Under the pieces are notes generated by a model, which made no database searches, had not been told where the DNA came from, and was given only the letters and a program-made list of their open reading frames with translations. Shown piece after piece: positions 10,007 to 19,867 of a stretch of 64,000 nt of DNA. Source of the stretch: JAJTDS01 sp964202895 (GTDB lineage Bacteria; Pseudomonadota; Alphaproteobacteria; Rickettsiales; UBA1997); the NCBI GenBank assembly GCA_964202895.1, contig CAXNJM010000001.1:744001-808000 (forward strand). The letters run 5' to 3'. The translations under genes were made by a program, and so were the position numbers. The stretch's first letter is position 1. Each line of letters opens with the position of its first letter.

Positions 10007-10588
10007 CTATCTACCGCGAGAATGCTGACGACCAGCCTCTCTTTCTTTTGCTTCTATCATACTTGCCCAGAATCCTTTATCGCCTCTTTTATTTAAAGAT
10101 TGGGCTGATTTAATTAAATAAGTAAGTTTTTGACCTAAAATCATCGAAGTCCAGAAACCAACTGGCTTAACAAAATCAACGATTTCTACTTTATTCAATT
10201 CCTCTTTTGCCGTTCTTTGCTCCGCAGATTCTATTAATTCAAAACTATCTTGATTATTAAGAGAAGATTTTTTCGCCCTCAATTCTGCCTTCACTTCAGA
10301 ATGAGCCCTAGGGAATTCTATCTTGGGGAATTCTATCTTGGGGAATTCTATCTTGGGAAATTCTATCTTACTGCGGAATAACTCTTCGTCATTTTTATTG
10401 AATTTTTTTGCCGACTTTTTTTTAAAATTTTTACGAATCTTGCTAGTTATTTTTTGATATTTTTTTACCATCATCATAATTAGCAACGAGAAAACCGCCC
10501 TAATGATGAAAATAACAACAACTATTGATAAAAAAATTGTAAATAAAATAGGAAAACCCTTTGCCAAATTCTCAATTAAATTAATCAT
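10007..10588 (-). CDS. Hypothetical membrane-anchored protein with KIEFP repeats
   Basis: Not recognised with certainty. The 193-residue product has one hydrophobic segment (residues 12-40) followed by a basic stretch, then four tandem KIEFP/KIEFP-like pentapeptides near residues 73-92 and a charged C-terminal region with two GFW[TA]SMI motifs (about 143 and 173) that look like a short internal duplication. The topology suggests a single-pass inner-membrane protein with a cytoplasmic tail. It precedes hdaA with a 46-bp gap on the same strand, so they may be cotranscribed. Confidence 0.75.
   Translation of the reverse strand: MINLIENLAKGFPILFTIFLSIVVVIFIIRAVFSLLIMMMVKKYQKITSKIRKNFKKKSAKKFNKNDEELFRSKIEFPKIEFPKIEFPKIEFPRAHSEVKAELRAKKSSLNNQDSFELIESAEQRTAKEELNKVEIVDFVKPVGFWTSMILGQKLTYLIKSAQSLNKRGDKGFWASMIEAKEREAGRQHSRGR
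10311..10370. repeat. Four tandem 15-bp repeats inside the 10007-10588 gene
   Basis: Units GGGAATTCTATCTTG occur at 10311-10325, 10326-10340 and 10341-10355 identically, with a fourth unit at 10356-10370 differing at two positions. The unit length is a multiple of three, so copy-number change would lengthen or shorten the protein by five residues without breaking the frame. Confidence 0.97.
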
Positions 10589-10792
10589 GGTTTTGAATAA
10601 TTATGTGGATTTAAAAAATTATAAAGCATAATTTAATAATAACTACTTAAGTTAAATTGTTAAAATATTAAATAAATAATAGTTAGCATCATAAATATCA
10701 ATAATATCTAATGCTTACACTGAGCTTAAAAACTTGACTATAAATTTATAAAGAAATTCAAAAGCAATATAAAACAGATAAACCAAATTACA

Positions 10793-11713
10793 ATGGTTAA
10801 AAAACTATACAATAAAATAAACTATTTTTTTTATAAATTTTCCGATAATTCGCAAAGCATATTTTGCATAATTGGTTCATGTTTTTTAGTGTCTTTTTTA
10901 GTGGGTATAGTACGATATTTATCAGCCTTTTACGACCCTTCATTTATTGTAATGGTAAGAAATATATTTGCTCTAGCAATATTGATGCCTTATATTTACA
11001 AAAATTATCGAAACATCTTTACGAGGAACAAATTAACCATAAATATTTTGAGAGCTAGTAGTGGATTTTTATCAATGACAATGTGGTTTTATGCGGTTTC
11101 AATGATACCAATTGCAGATGCTGTTTCAATTAGTTTTATCGTTCCCTCTTTAACCACAATATTTGCAATCATCTTTTTAAAAGAAAAAATTAATATTAAA
11201 AACTGGATATCGATAATTATTGGGTTTATTGGAGTATTGATCATTATCAGGCCCGGATTCAAAGAATTTAACATCGCTTATCTATTAATGATTGTTTCTG
11301 CTTGTTTTTGGGCAATTTCCAACATTTTAACTAAAATTCTTAGTGCCTCTCAACAGCCTATAAATGTTGTTGCCTACTTAACAATAATCATGACAATATT
11401 ATCAGTGCCATTTGGTGTCTTCTATATTCAACCACTAACCATCTTCAGTATATTTTTATTGATTGCAATGGCAATAATTTCTAATTTATCCTATTTTTTA
11501 TTATCTAAATCTTATAGCAAAGCAGATTTATCAATAGTTCAGCCCTTTGATTTTACTCGCCTAATTTTTTCTGCTCTAATTGGATATTTTATCTTTGATG
11601 AAAAGGTTGATTTACTAACCATTATAGGCTCTTTAATAATTTTATGTGGCTTATTAATTGCATTGCCTAAGAAAAATATTAATCAAAAGCCTATATCCAG
11701 CATTTCGACTTGA
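10793..11713 (+). CDS. EamA/DMT-family transporter
   Basis: The 306-residue product is almost entirely hydrophobic with about ten membrane segments in two EamA halves; the first half ends with an acidic-Lys stretch (FLKEKINIKNW) and the second with the equivalent FDEKVDLLTIIG, the typical 5+5 duplicated drug/metabolite transporter fold. Rickettsiales encode several such proteins, one of which imports S-adenosylmethionine, but the substrate cannot be read from this sequence. It is flanked by divergent and unrelated genes and appears monocistronic. Confidence 0.9.
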   Translation: MVKKLYNKINYFFYKFSDNSQSIFCIIGSCFLVSFLVGIVRYLSAFYDPSFIVMVRNIFALAILMPYIYKNYRNIFTRNKLTINILRASSGFLSMTMWFYAVSMIPIADAVSISFIVPSLTTIFAIIFLKEKINIKNWISIIIGFIGVLIIIRPGFKEFNIAYLLMIVSACFWAISNILTKILSASQQPINVVAYLTIIMTILSVPFGVFYIQPLTIFSIFLLIAMAIISNLSYFLLSKSYSKADLSIVQPFDFTRLIFSALIGYFIFDEKVDLLTIIGSLIILCGLLIALPKKNINQKPISSIST

Positions 11714-11828
11714 GAAAAATATTTCTTTAATTTAATATTGCATACTAAAAAACAACATTTAGTGTTTTATTATTAAAACAATACTACTTATTGTTAATTA
11801 ACTACAAAAACAACGAATTAATAAATAT

Positions 11829-12824
11829 ATGTCTTTACTAGATTCTAAGTCAGTTTATAAGCCCTTTAATTATCCTTGGGCATATGATGCTTGGCTAAAA
11901 CAACAACAAATTCATTGGCTTCCCGAGGAAGTTCCTCTTGCCGACGATGTTAGAGATTGGAAACACAACCTTAGCCCTAGTGAAAAATCTTTATTAACTC
12001 AGATTTTTCGTTTTTTTACTCAAGCAGATATCGAAGTGCATAATTGCTATATGAAGCATTATAGCAAAGTTTTTAAACCTACCGAGGTGCAGATGATGCT
12101 TTCTGCTTTTTCAAACATTGAAACAATTCACATTGCTGCATATTCTCATTTACTAGATACGGTTGGCATGCCAGAAACCGAGTATCAAGCCTTTATGCAA
12201 TATAAAGAAATGAAAGATAAATATGATTATATGCAACAATTTGGCTCGGACAGCAAAAAAGATATCGCCACCACAATGGCAGTATTTGGTGCTTTCACAG
12301 AGGGTCTGCAACTATTTGCTTCATTTGCAATTCTACTTAATTTCCAAAGATTCGGTAAAATGAGAGGAATGGGACAAATTATTGCTTGGTCGGTTAGAGA
12401 TGAAACTCTACACACTAACTCAATTATCAAATTATTTCGCACCTTTGTACAAGAAAATCCAGAAGTATGGGATGAAGAGCTTAAAAGTCGTCTTTACAAA
12501 GCATGTGCGACAATAGTCCACTTTGAAGATGCATTTATTGATTTAGCCTTTGAGACTGGAAATATTGAAGGCCTAACCTCTCGCGAAGTTAAAAGATATA
12601 TTCGCTATATTGCTGATCGCAGACTTAATCAATTAGGGCTAAAAGATATCTACATGATCGATGAGAATCCTCTTCCTTGGCTTGACGAAATATTAAACGG
12701 AGTTGAGCATACTAACTTTTTTGAAAATAGAGTAACTGAATATAGCAAGGCTTCTACCACAGGAACTTGGGAAGATGTCTTTACAGAAATAGATCAGGAA
12801 AGAGAGCAGATGCTAGTTACTTAA
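11829..12824 (+). CDS. nrdB: Ribonucleotide reductase class I, beta subunit
   Basis: The 331-residue product has the ferritin-like R2 fold with all expected metal ligands visible: Asp67 (TQAD), Glu98 and His101 (NIETIH), Glu158 (FTEGL), and Glu192 with His195 (RDETLH). Tyr105 lies four residues after His101, the position of the radical tyrosine in class Ia/Ib enzymes. The subunit generates the radical used by NrdA to reduce ribonucleotides. The catalytic alpha subunit is not in the window. No NrdR box was recognised upstream. Confidence 0.96.
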   Translation: MSLLDSKSVYKPFNYPWAYDAWLKQQQIHWLPEEVPLADDVRDWKHNLSPSEKSLLTQIFRFFTQADIEVHNCYMKHYSKVFKPTEVQMMLSAFSNIETIHIAAYSHLLDTVGMPETEYQAFMQYKEMKDKYDYMQQFGSDSKKDIATTMAVFGAFTEGLQLFASFAILLNFQRFGKMRGMGQIIAWSVRDETLHTNSIIKLFRTFVQENPEVWDEELKSRLYKACATIVHFEDAFIDLAFETGNIEGLTSREVKRYIRYIADRRLNQLGLKDIYMIDENPLPWLDEILNGVEHTNFFENRVTEYSKASTTGTWEDVFTEIDQEREQMLVT

Positions 12825-12879
12825 AAAATTAATTGCAAAAATATTTAATAATATTACAAATTTAAGTATATTGAAATAA

Positions 12880-13347
12880 ATGTTCCAATTTAATAAAAAT
12901 AAAATATTAAACCATTCAGCTAAACAAATGCTTGATTTAGTGATGGATATTGAAAAATATCCATTGTTTCTGCCTTGGTGCAAAGAAACAAAAATCATAA
13001 AAACAATCAATGAACAGCATTTGCAAGCACTGATGATTGTAAGTTTTAAGGGGATTTCACAAAAATATATTTCCGATGTAAAATCAAGTTATAGTAATAT
13101 TGATGGTATTGATTATTTTGCCATCGATGTTACTGCAATTGAAGGTCCATTTAAAAAACTAAATAATCATTGGAAGATAAAAGACATTAACAACAATCCA
13201 AAATCTATGAATTGTGAAATATCTTTTTTTATCGATTTCGAATTTAATTCACTATTATTGCAAAAAATGATAGGCCTAGTATTTGGAATCGCTAGCGAGA
13301 AGATGATAAATGCCTTCGAACAAAGGGCTTTAGAAATTTACAAATAA
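12880..13347 (+). CDS. Coq10/RatA-type START-domain protein
   Basis: The 155-residue product carries the Coq10/RatA signature near the N-terminus: DIEKYPLFLPWCKE, followed by the START-like beta strands with VSFKGISQKY. Family members bind ubiquinone or related hydrophobic ligands and in mitochondria support respiratory electron transfer; E. coli RatA was described as a ribosome-association toxin. In alphaproteobacteria a role in ubiquinone handling is more likely. It lies 55 bp downstream of nrdB and 27 bp upstream of a LysR gene on the same strand. Confidence 0.9.
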   Translation: MFQFNKNKILNHSAKQMLDLVMDIEKYPLFLPWCKETKIIKTINEQHLQALMIVSFKGISQKYISDVKSSYSNIDGIDYFAIDVTAIEGPFKKLNNHWKIKDINNNPKSMNCEISFFIDFEFNSLLLQKMIGLVFGIASEKMINAFEQRALEIYK

Positions 13348-13374
13348 AAAACATTATTTTTTAATATTACCTAT

Positions 13375-14436
13375 ATGAATAAAAATCAAAACGAATTTCA
13401 CTATAAAAAGAATCGCCTTCAACAAATTAAAGGCTTTTATTATACCGCTTTACTAGGAAGCGTGTCAAAAGCTTCTAAAATTATGGAAGTAAATCAGTCA
13501 ACCGTTACTTTGCAGATCCAATCTCTAGAGCGAGATATGGGAATTACCCTGTTAAACAGATCTTCTAAACCCCTAACCTTAACTTATGAAGGCAAGCAAT
13601 TTTATGAAATTGCGGGCCCATTAATGAAAAATTTTGAATCGATAGTAGAAAATTTTCTTGCCAATAAAGGGTTTATAAATAGTCGCAAAATCAACATTGC
13701 CGCTCACGGCTTGACAACATCATCTATTTCAAATATTATCGCTAACTTTACTCACCAAGATGCAACAAATTTAATTAATATTTCTTTTACTTCCTTAAAA
13801 TCAGCGATTGAAGCCCTAAAAAGTAATGAAATTGAATTAATTTTTTATCCAAAACTAATTAAAGGCGAAAATTGGATTAATGAAATTGATTCCGCAAGCT
13901 TTGAGCCAATATTAATAGCCAACAAAAATAATAGTAACATCAATGATGCTGAAATTACCTCAATTGGAGAGCTAGAAAATCTTGATATTATTAAAATAAA
14001 AAATAACGATCTAGAGAATCAATTAATTTCACAATATTTAAAAGGCGATAACAAAAAATTTACTATTGAGCTTGAAAATTCAAATACCGAAGCGATAAAG
14101 TCTTTGATTAGTAATAACAAAAATTTAGCTGCCATTGATTGCAAAATAAATTCAAAATTATTTGCGGATGACTTTATTTGCAAATCTTTAAAAAACATTT
14201 TTGGCAATATTCCTTTTTGCTTTATGACAAATCGCAATCAACCAATGAAACAAGCCACCTCAGATTTTATAGAATTCACCAATAATTACTTTGCCAATAA
14301 TCAAATTGCAACAAATAGCGAGAATTTACTTAAAAAAAATCGCAATAAAATGATGTATAGTCAACTATTGGATGGCTTTTCAGATGCATTAAATAGTTTA
14401 GAGAGAGAAAAAGAAATAAAAATTGCAAAAGAATAA
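13375..14436 (+). CDS. LysR-family transcriptional regulator
   Basis: The 353-residue product has an N-terminal winged HTH (residues ~15-75) with the typical sequence SVSKASKIMEVNQSTVTLQI followed by LERDMGITLLNRSS, then a substrate-binding-like effector domain that is divergent and Asn/Lys rich. A polar C-terminal extension of about 40 residues follows. The closest well-known pattern is CysB/Cbl-like LysR proteins, but the target regulon is unknown. Regulators of this class are scarce in reduced Rickettsiales, so its retention suggests metabolic flexibility. Confidence 0.92.
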   Translation: MNKNQNEFHYKKNRLQQIKGFYYTALLGSVSKASKIMEVNQSTVTLQIQSLERDMGITLLNRSSKPLTLTYEGKQFYEIAGPLMKNFESIVENFLANKGFINSRKINIAAHGLTTSSISNIIANFTHQDATNLINISFTSLKSAIEALKSNEIELIFYPKLIKGENWINEIDSASFEPILIANKNNSNINDAEITSIGELENLDIIKIKNNDLENQLISQYLKGDNKKFTIELENSNTEAIKSLISNNKNLAAIDCKINSKLFADDFICKSLKNIFGNIPFCFMTNRNQPMKQATSDFIEFTNNYFANNQIATNSENLLKKNRNKMMYSQLLDGFSDALNSLEREKEIKIAKE

Positions 14437-14526
14437 ATAACTTCTTGATAAAATGTTGAAATGCCTTATATTTATGGTCAGATAATAAATAAACTTATTA
14501 TTTAATAATAACTAAAATAAAACTTT

Positions 14527-15105
14527 ATGTTTATTCAAACCGAACAGACTCCAAACCCTGCAACTTTAAAATTTATTGCAGACGGGCATATCATAACTGA
14601 AGCAGGAAATTTTGAATTCAAAAATCAACAACAAGCTGTTAGTAAATCTCCCTTGGCATTACAGCTATTTGAAATAAAAGCAATAGAATCAATATTTATT
14701 GCTAGAGATTTTATAACCATCACTAAAAAGGATGACACAGAATGGAGGGCAATTAAAACCGAGATTATTGCCACCATAATTGATTTCATTGTTGGCAATA
14801 AACCAATTATTTTTGCTGATGCCACCAACGATAGCAAAAATTCCAATTCAATCAATGAAAACGATAGCGAAATAGTAAAACAAATTAAAGAATTGCTAGA
14901 TATTAAAGTTAGGCCGGCAGTAGCGATGGATGGAGGCGATATAATTTTTCATAGTTTTGAAGATGGCATTGTAAAACTAATTTTAAAAGGCTCCTGCTCT
15001 GGTTGCCCTAGCTCAACCATAACACTTAAAAGCGGAGTTGAGCAAATGTTAAAACATTATATTCCTGAAATTATTGCAGTTGAGCAAGTAATTGATGATG
15101 AATAG
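14527..15105 (+). CDS. NFU1-type Fe-S cluster carrier
   Basis: The 192-residue product has an N-terminal Nfu domain (MFIQTEQTPNPATLKF) and a C-terminal NifU-like domain with the cluster-binding pair Cys157-x2-Cys160 in GSCSGCPSS, preceded by RPAVAMDGGDI. This is the mitochondrial/alphaproteobacterial NFU1 architecture. It transfers 4Fe-4S clusters to enzymes such as lipoate synthase and respiratory complexes; NuoG in this window is a plausible client class. A ~25-residue polar linker separates the two domains. Confidence 0.95.
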   Translation: MFIQTEQTPNPATLKFIADGHIITEAGNFEFKNQQQAVSKSPLALQLFEIKAIESIFIARDFITITKKDDTEWRAIKTEIIATIIDFIVGNKPIIFADATNDSKNSNSINENDSEIVKQIKELLDIKVRPAVAMDGGDIIFHSFEDGIVKLILKGSCSGCPSSTITLKSGVEQMLKHYIPEIIAVEQVIDDE

Positions 15106-15143
15106 AAATATATCAACAATTCTCTTTAAATTGCTTTAAAAGA

Positions 15144-15479
15144 TCATTTTATTTGTCTAAAGAAACAGCTATATTCTCCTGTATGACAAGCATTTCCAAC
15201 CTGCTCTACAGTAATTAACAAGCAATCAAAATCGCAATCCGCCTCTATTCTTACAACTTTCTGATAATTGCCAGAAGTTGCTCCTTTTTGCCATATCTCA
15301 TTTCTTGACCTTGAAAAATAAGTTGCCAAGCCTTTATCTATGGTTATTTCTAAACTTTCTTTATTCATCCAAGCCATCATTAAAATTTTTTTAGTTATAG
15401 TATCTTGTGCAATTGCTGGCACCAAGCCTTTATTGTCAAATTTTATTTTATTGATAATCTCTTGTAAATTATTGATCAT
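15144..15479 (-). CDS. hisI: Phosphoribosyl-AMP cyclohydrolase
   Basis: The 111-residue product contains the HisI motifs SRSRNEIWQKGATSGN, the metal-binding Asp cluster EADCDFDCLL and the C-terminal zinc site ACHTGEYSCFF. It opens the purine ring of phosphoribosyl-AMP in histidine biosynthesis. It is the stand-alone HisI form without a fused HisE domain. The start overlaps the 3' end of yciB by 11 bp, so the two are translationally linked. HisA is also present in this window (44365) but the genes are not clustered. Confidence 0.96.
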   Translation of the reverse strand: MINNLQEIINKIKFDNKGLVPAIAQDTITKKILMMAWMNKESLEITIDKGLATYFSRSRNEIWQKGATSGNYQKVVRIEADCDFDCLLITVEQVGNACHTGEYSCFFRQIK

Positions 15480-16035
15480 TGTTAGTTATTTTTTTATTTT
15501 CTGAAATTATAAAACTAGCCTGCGAAATAGTAAAAATAAAGGATATAGTCATCATTCCAAATACTTTAAAATTAACCCAAAATTCGGTGGAAAAATTTCG
15601 CCAGATAACTTCGTTTAATAGAGCGAGAAAAATAAAGAAAACACTAAATCTTTGAGAAAGCTTTATCCAAGCCTCATCGGATAGCTTAATTTGCTCACCA
15701 AGCAAATAAGAAAGCAAAGGTTTTTTAGTTAGATGCCCGTAAATCAATATAGTTGCAAATATTAAATTAATAATTGTCGGCTTTAATTTAATAAAAATAT
15801 CATTATCAAAAATAATGGTAAGGCCTCCAAAAATAGCAACGATAAAGGCGGAAAATAAAGAAATGATGGGCAATTTCTTGCTAGTAAAAAATATTATTGC
15901 TGAAGAGACAATTGTAGCAATAATCAATGCAATTGTCGCAAGATATATCGAATGTTGGGTTTTGTAGATTATAAAAAAAATAATAAGTGGCAAATATTCA
16001 AAAATATTTTTAAAAGATGAAGAATGTTTAGTCAT
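15469..16035 (-). CDS. yciB: Inner-membrane septation protein A (YciB/IspZ family)
   Basis: The 188-residue product has about six membrane segments and the YciB family motifs FEYLPLIIFFIIYK near the start, IFGGLTIIFDND, KPTIINLIFA and the later LNEVIWRNFSTEFWVNFK. YciB homologues are inner-membrane proteins linked to cell envelope synthesis and septation. It overlaps hisI by 11 bp on the same strand. Confidence 0.93.
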   Translation of the reverse strand: MTKHSSSFKNIFEYLPLIIFFIIYKTQHSIYLATIALIIATIVSSAIIFFTSKKLPIISLFSAFIVAIFGGLTIIFDNDIFIKLKPTIINLIFATILIYGHLTKKPLLSYLLGEQIKLSDEAWIKLSQRFSVFFIFLALLNEVIWRNFSTEFWVNFKVFGMMTISFIFTISQASFIISENKKITNNDQ

Positions 16036-16220
16036 GAGTGTTAAAATTTAAGAAAAACTATTGCAATGGATTAACTAGCAAATAAAATAACAATTAACTT
16101 AATTTAAAAGATTTTTTTAATCAAACAACATATTTGCAATTTTTAACAATTATAAAATAAGCACCGTAAATTAATTTTTACAAAAATAATGCTGTATCAA
16201 TAAAATTCATCGCAAACTCA

Positions 16221-17317
16221 ATGAATATCGTTAATATTTTACTGACCAATAGAAATGGGGGTTTAGAACAAGCCTTTTACGACTACTCTTTATTGCTTCA
16301 TCAACTAGGGCACCAAGTAATTGCAATAGTTAGGGAAGATGCCCCTTATATCGATAAAATTTCAGAAATTGGGGTTAAGATTGTAAAAATTAAAAATAAT
16401 TTTGGCTATATTGATCTTCTGGCAATAAAAAATTTAAAAAATATTTTTAATGAATTTGATATCGATGTTGTTTTTTCGCATGCCGGCAGATCTACTCAAC
16501 TATGCCGTAAAGCAATTAAAAGAATAAAACAAAAAAAATTTTCCAAATAGCAGTAAATCATAGCAATAATATCAAAAGATCAATTGGTTGCGACCTTATA
16601 TTTTCAATTAATAAACAAATATTTTATCGCACCATTGATGCGGGGCAACCTGAAAATCGTAGCTTTGTTATGCATAACGGAATTGAAGTTGAAAATATTA
16701 GCGATTATTTTGAGCCTGTTAATTTTGATAAAAAACCAGTCATAACACTAGGTGTAATTGGCAGGATTGATGAAAGCAAAGGCTTTGATCATGTAGTGAG
16801 AGCACTAGATCTACTAAGACAAGAAGTTATAGATTACCGATTCCTTCTTAAAATTGCAGGGTCTGGTCCTTACACTCCTTATCTCCAAAGCCTGATTAAG
16901 AAACTTGATATTGAGCCTGAGGCGGTTGAATTTCTTGGTTGGATAGAAGATAAAAAGAAATTTTTTAACGAAATTGATATTTTTATCTTACCTTCAATTT
17001 CTGAGCCATTTGGATTAGTTATTCTTGAGGCAATGAAATATAAAAAACCAATAATTGCAACTTGTTGCGATGGTCCATTGGAAATTCTACGACACAATAT
17101 TGAGGGTCAATTAGTAGTCAGAGAGCCTCTCACCAGCTTACATTATCGCATTAGGGATTCCGTATATAAATTAATTTCCAATAGCCTAGAAACCAATGAA
17201 ATGATTGCAAATGCCTACAGCAGACTAAAGCAAAGATTTTCCTACTCCGTGCTAAAAAATAATTTAGCTGAATTTGTTGGCGATGAAACAAAAAAAACAA
17301 AAAACAAAAATTTTTAA
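16221..17317 (+). pseudogene. GT4-family glycosyltransferase, frame broken at an A8 run
   Basis: Two frames make one ~365-residue protein. The first (16221-16550) holds the GT-B N-terminal start with GGLEQAFYDYSLLL and ends at a TAG just after the A8 tract 16531-16538. The second is open from before that tract to 17317, reading through IAVNHSNN and RSIGCDLIFS, although its first ATG is only at 16670. It carries the C-terminal GT4 signature EPFGLVILEAMK, whose two Glu residues contact the sugar nucleotide. A -1 shift within A8 joins the frames seamlessly. It could be a decayed gene, a consensus error, or a gene read by polymerase or ribosome slippage. Family members build LPS or other surface glycans. 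It precedes PBP1A by 10 bp. Confidence 0.85.
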
Positions 17318-17327
17318 CAAGATATTT

Positions 17328-19826
17328 ATGAAAAAAATTATTAAATTTACATCAATTACAGCGATTATAATAATTGCGATTTTTACACTAATAATTGCTA
17401 GTCTATTTAATAAATATGGCAAAAATCTACCCGATTATCAACAATTAAAAGAATATAATCCAATAATCACAACTCGTCTTTATGCTTCAGATGGCACTTT
17501 AATTAGTGAATTTTCTAAAGAAAAAAGAATATTTGTTGCAATTGAAAATATGCCTAAAAACCTTATTAATGCATTTTTAGCAGCGGAAGATGATCAATTT
17601 TATGAGCATTCTGGAGTTAATATCTATGCCATTTTTAGAGCCACAATTCAAAATATTTTTTCTATTTTCAAACGAGAGGAAAAATTCGGCGGTGCCTCAA
17701 CTATAACTCAACAAGTAGTAAAAAACTTTTTACTGACCAACGAAAGAACTATTGAGAGAAAAATTAAGGAAGTAATTCTTGCTAGACAAATTAGCAAGGC
17801 AATTCCTAAAGATAAAATTCTTGAACTATATCTAAATCAAATATATCTTGGCTCTGGAGCCTATGGAGTTGCTGCGGCTGCACAAGTTTATTTCGATAAA
17901 TCAATTAATGACCTCACAATTGAAGAAAATGCTTTGCTTGCAACATTGCCAAAGGCCCCCTCAAAACTTGACCCACGAAAAAATATTGAAAAGGCAAAAA
18001 TCAGAAGAGACTGGGTAATCGAAAGAATGATAAAAAATAATTTCATTAAAGAGGAAGAGGGAGAAGAAGCAACTGAGAAGCCAATTAACCTTAAGATAAA
18101 ATCAGAAAAAGAAATCACTAAAGCGGATTTTTTTTCTGACAGTGTAAAAAAAGAATTAACTGAATTATATGGCTCCGATAATGTTTTTGAAAGTGGAATC
18201 GTTGTAAATACAACCCTTGAGGCAAAGCTACAAACGATTGCTGAAAAATTCTTTAATATTGGCATTGAGAATTATGACCAGAAAAATGGTTATCGCGGTC
18301 CATTAAACAACATTGAAACTACTGGTAATTGGCACGAAAATTTAAGAAAAATAGAAATAGATAAACCTTATAAATCAACTTGGAACAAGGCTATAGTTCT
18401 TTCTATAAATAAAGATATTGCAAGTATTGGCATTGAAAATGGTAATCTTGGAACCATCGACTTCACCTCTCTAAAATGGGCAAGAAAACATATAAATGCA
18501 GATAGAGTTGGCCCAGCTGTTAAAAAAATAGGCGATGTTTTAAAAATTGGCGATGTCATTTTTGTTGAAAAGAACAGTAAAGACGATCGCTACACACTAA
18601 AACAACTTCCTGAAGTTAATGGTGGGTTTATTGCAATGGATCCCTACACAGGAAGAGTTCTAGCGATGATGGGTGGCTATGTTGATGGACCAAATCAATT
18701 TAATCGTGCTACTCAAGCATTAAGACAGCCCGGCTCAACAATGAAAACTTTTGCTTATATAGCGGCCCTTGAAAATGGCATGAATCCCGCTACAATTATT
18801 ATTGACGAAGAAACTTCTTTCAATCAAGGAATAGGAATGCCTCCTTATACTCCAACCAATTATTCTCATAAATTTTACGGCCCAACAACTCTAAGAACAG
18901 GATTAGAAACCTCAAGAAATGTGACCACCGTTAAAGTTGCTGATGCGGTTGGCTTAGATAAGGTTGCTGAAGTGGTAAAAAGATTCGGAGTTAGCGACAA
19001 TCCGCAAAAAATTTATTCTTTAGCACTTGGCTCAGTTGAAACTAGTCTAATAAGAATGGTTACCGCATATTCAATGATGGCGAATGGGGGAAAATTAATA
19101 AAACCTTCGATGATAGAAAAGGTGCAAGATAAAAATGGAAAAATTATCTATCGTCTAGATAAAAGAAAGTGTCCAGAATGCACAATCAACGAAAGTGGAG
19201 TGATGAGTAGCAATATCAAAGCCCCTGAATTAGAAGATAATAGAGAACAAATAACCGACTCTGCAACCGCTTATCAAATTACTTCGATGTTACAAGGGGT
19301 TATTGAAAGGGGAACGGCAGTAAGTGCAAAATCAATTGGCAAAGTAATAGCTGGAAAAACTGGAACCACTAACAACTCTTACGATTCTTGGTTTGTTGGC
19401 TTTTCTCCAGATTTAGTTGTTGGTGTTTATGTTGGTTTTGATAACCCTAAAAGCCTTGGTAAAGAAGAAACGGGAGCATCAATTGCTTTACCAATTTTTA
19501 TCAACTTCATGAAAGAAGCTCTTAAAGATCAACCTTCAAAACCATTCCGCATTCCGAACACAATTAAATTAGTAAAAATTGATAGAACGACAGGAAAAGA
19601 GCCAAATCTCTTCACCCCCAAAGAAAAATTATTCTCCGAAGCATTTAAGATTGACGAAGAAATGAGCGAAGACGACGAAGAAGATGATGATGATTCTATA
19701 AGCGAAAATAGCAATGAATCAAATAATAAAACACCTCAAGACACAGAAAAAACAGAAGCAACATCTTCATCTTCAAAAAAAATTGAAGAAGAAAACGAGG
19801 AAGATTCACAAGCTGGTGTTTGGTAA
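17328..19826 (+). CDS. mrcA: Penicillin-binding protein 1A (bifunctional)
   Basis: The product, 832 residues from the ATG at 17328, has an N-terminal membrane anchor, then a GT51 glycosyltransferase domain (EDDQFYEHSGVN, GGASTITQQ, LYLNQIYLGSGAYG) and a transpeptidase domain with Ser470 in GSTMK, SxN at Ser529 (TSRN) and KTGT starting at Lys677. It polymerises and cross-links peptidoglycan. An in-frame ATG at 17274 would add 18 residues but overlaps the glycosyltransferase; 17328 puts the anchor at the N-terminus and is preferred. The last ~70 residues are strongly acidic and serine rich with no recognised fold. With murE here, a real peptidoglycan wall is implied. Confidence 0.96.
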   Translation: MKKIIKFTSITAIIIIAIFTLIIASLFNKYGKNLPDYQQLKEYNPIITTRLYASDGTLISEFSKEKRIFVAIENMPKNLINAFLAAEDDQFYEHSGVNIYAIFRATIQNIFSIFKREEKFGGASTITQQVVKNFLLTNERTIERKIKEVILARQISKAIPKDKILELYLNQIYLGSGAYGVAAAAQVYFDKSINDLTIEENALLATLPKAPSKLDPRKNIEKAKIRRDWVIERMIKNNFIKEEEGEEATEKPINLKIKSEKEITKADFFSDSVKKELTELYGSDNVFESGIVVNTTLEAKLQTIAEKFFNIGIENYDQKNGYRGPLNNIETTGNWHENLRKIEIDKPYKSTWNKAIVLSINKDIASIGIENGNLGTIDFTSLKWARKHINADRVGPAVKKIGDVLKIGDVIFVEKNSKDDRYTLKQLPEVNGGFIAMDPYTGRVLAMMGGYVDGPNQFNRATQALRQPGSTMKTFAYIAALENGMNPATIIIDEETSFNQGIGMPPYTPTNYSHKFYGPTTLRTGLETSRNVTTVKVADAVGLDKVAEVVKRFGVSDNPQKIYSLALGSVETSLIRMVTAYSMMANGGKLIKPSMIEKVQDKNGKIIYRLDKRKCPECTINESGVMSSNIKAPELEDNREQITDSATAYQITSMLQGVIERGTAVSAKSIGKVIAGKTGTTNNSYDSWFVGFSPDLVVGVYVGFDNPKSLGKEETGASIALPIFINFMKEALKDQPSKPFRIPNTIKLVKIDRTTGKEPNLFTPKEKLFSEAFKIDEEMSEDDEEDDDDSISENSNESNNKTPQDTEKTEATSSSSKKIEEENEEDSQAGVW

Positions 19827-19867
19827 AGATATTTAGAAATGTTAGAATTTTAATTTATTTTAAAACT

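Noticed and set aside
10734..10752. Promoter for the EamA gene (TTGACT followed by TATAAA)
   Set aside because: The boxes are only 7 bp apart and no suitable -10 lies at 16-18 bp.
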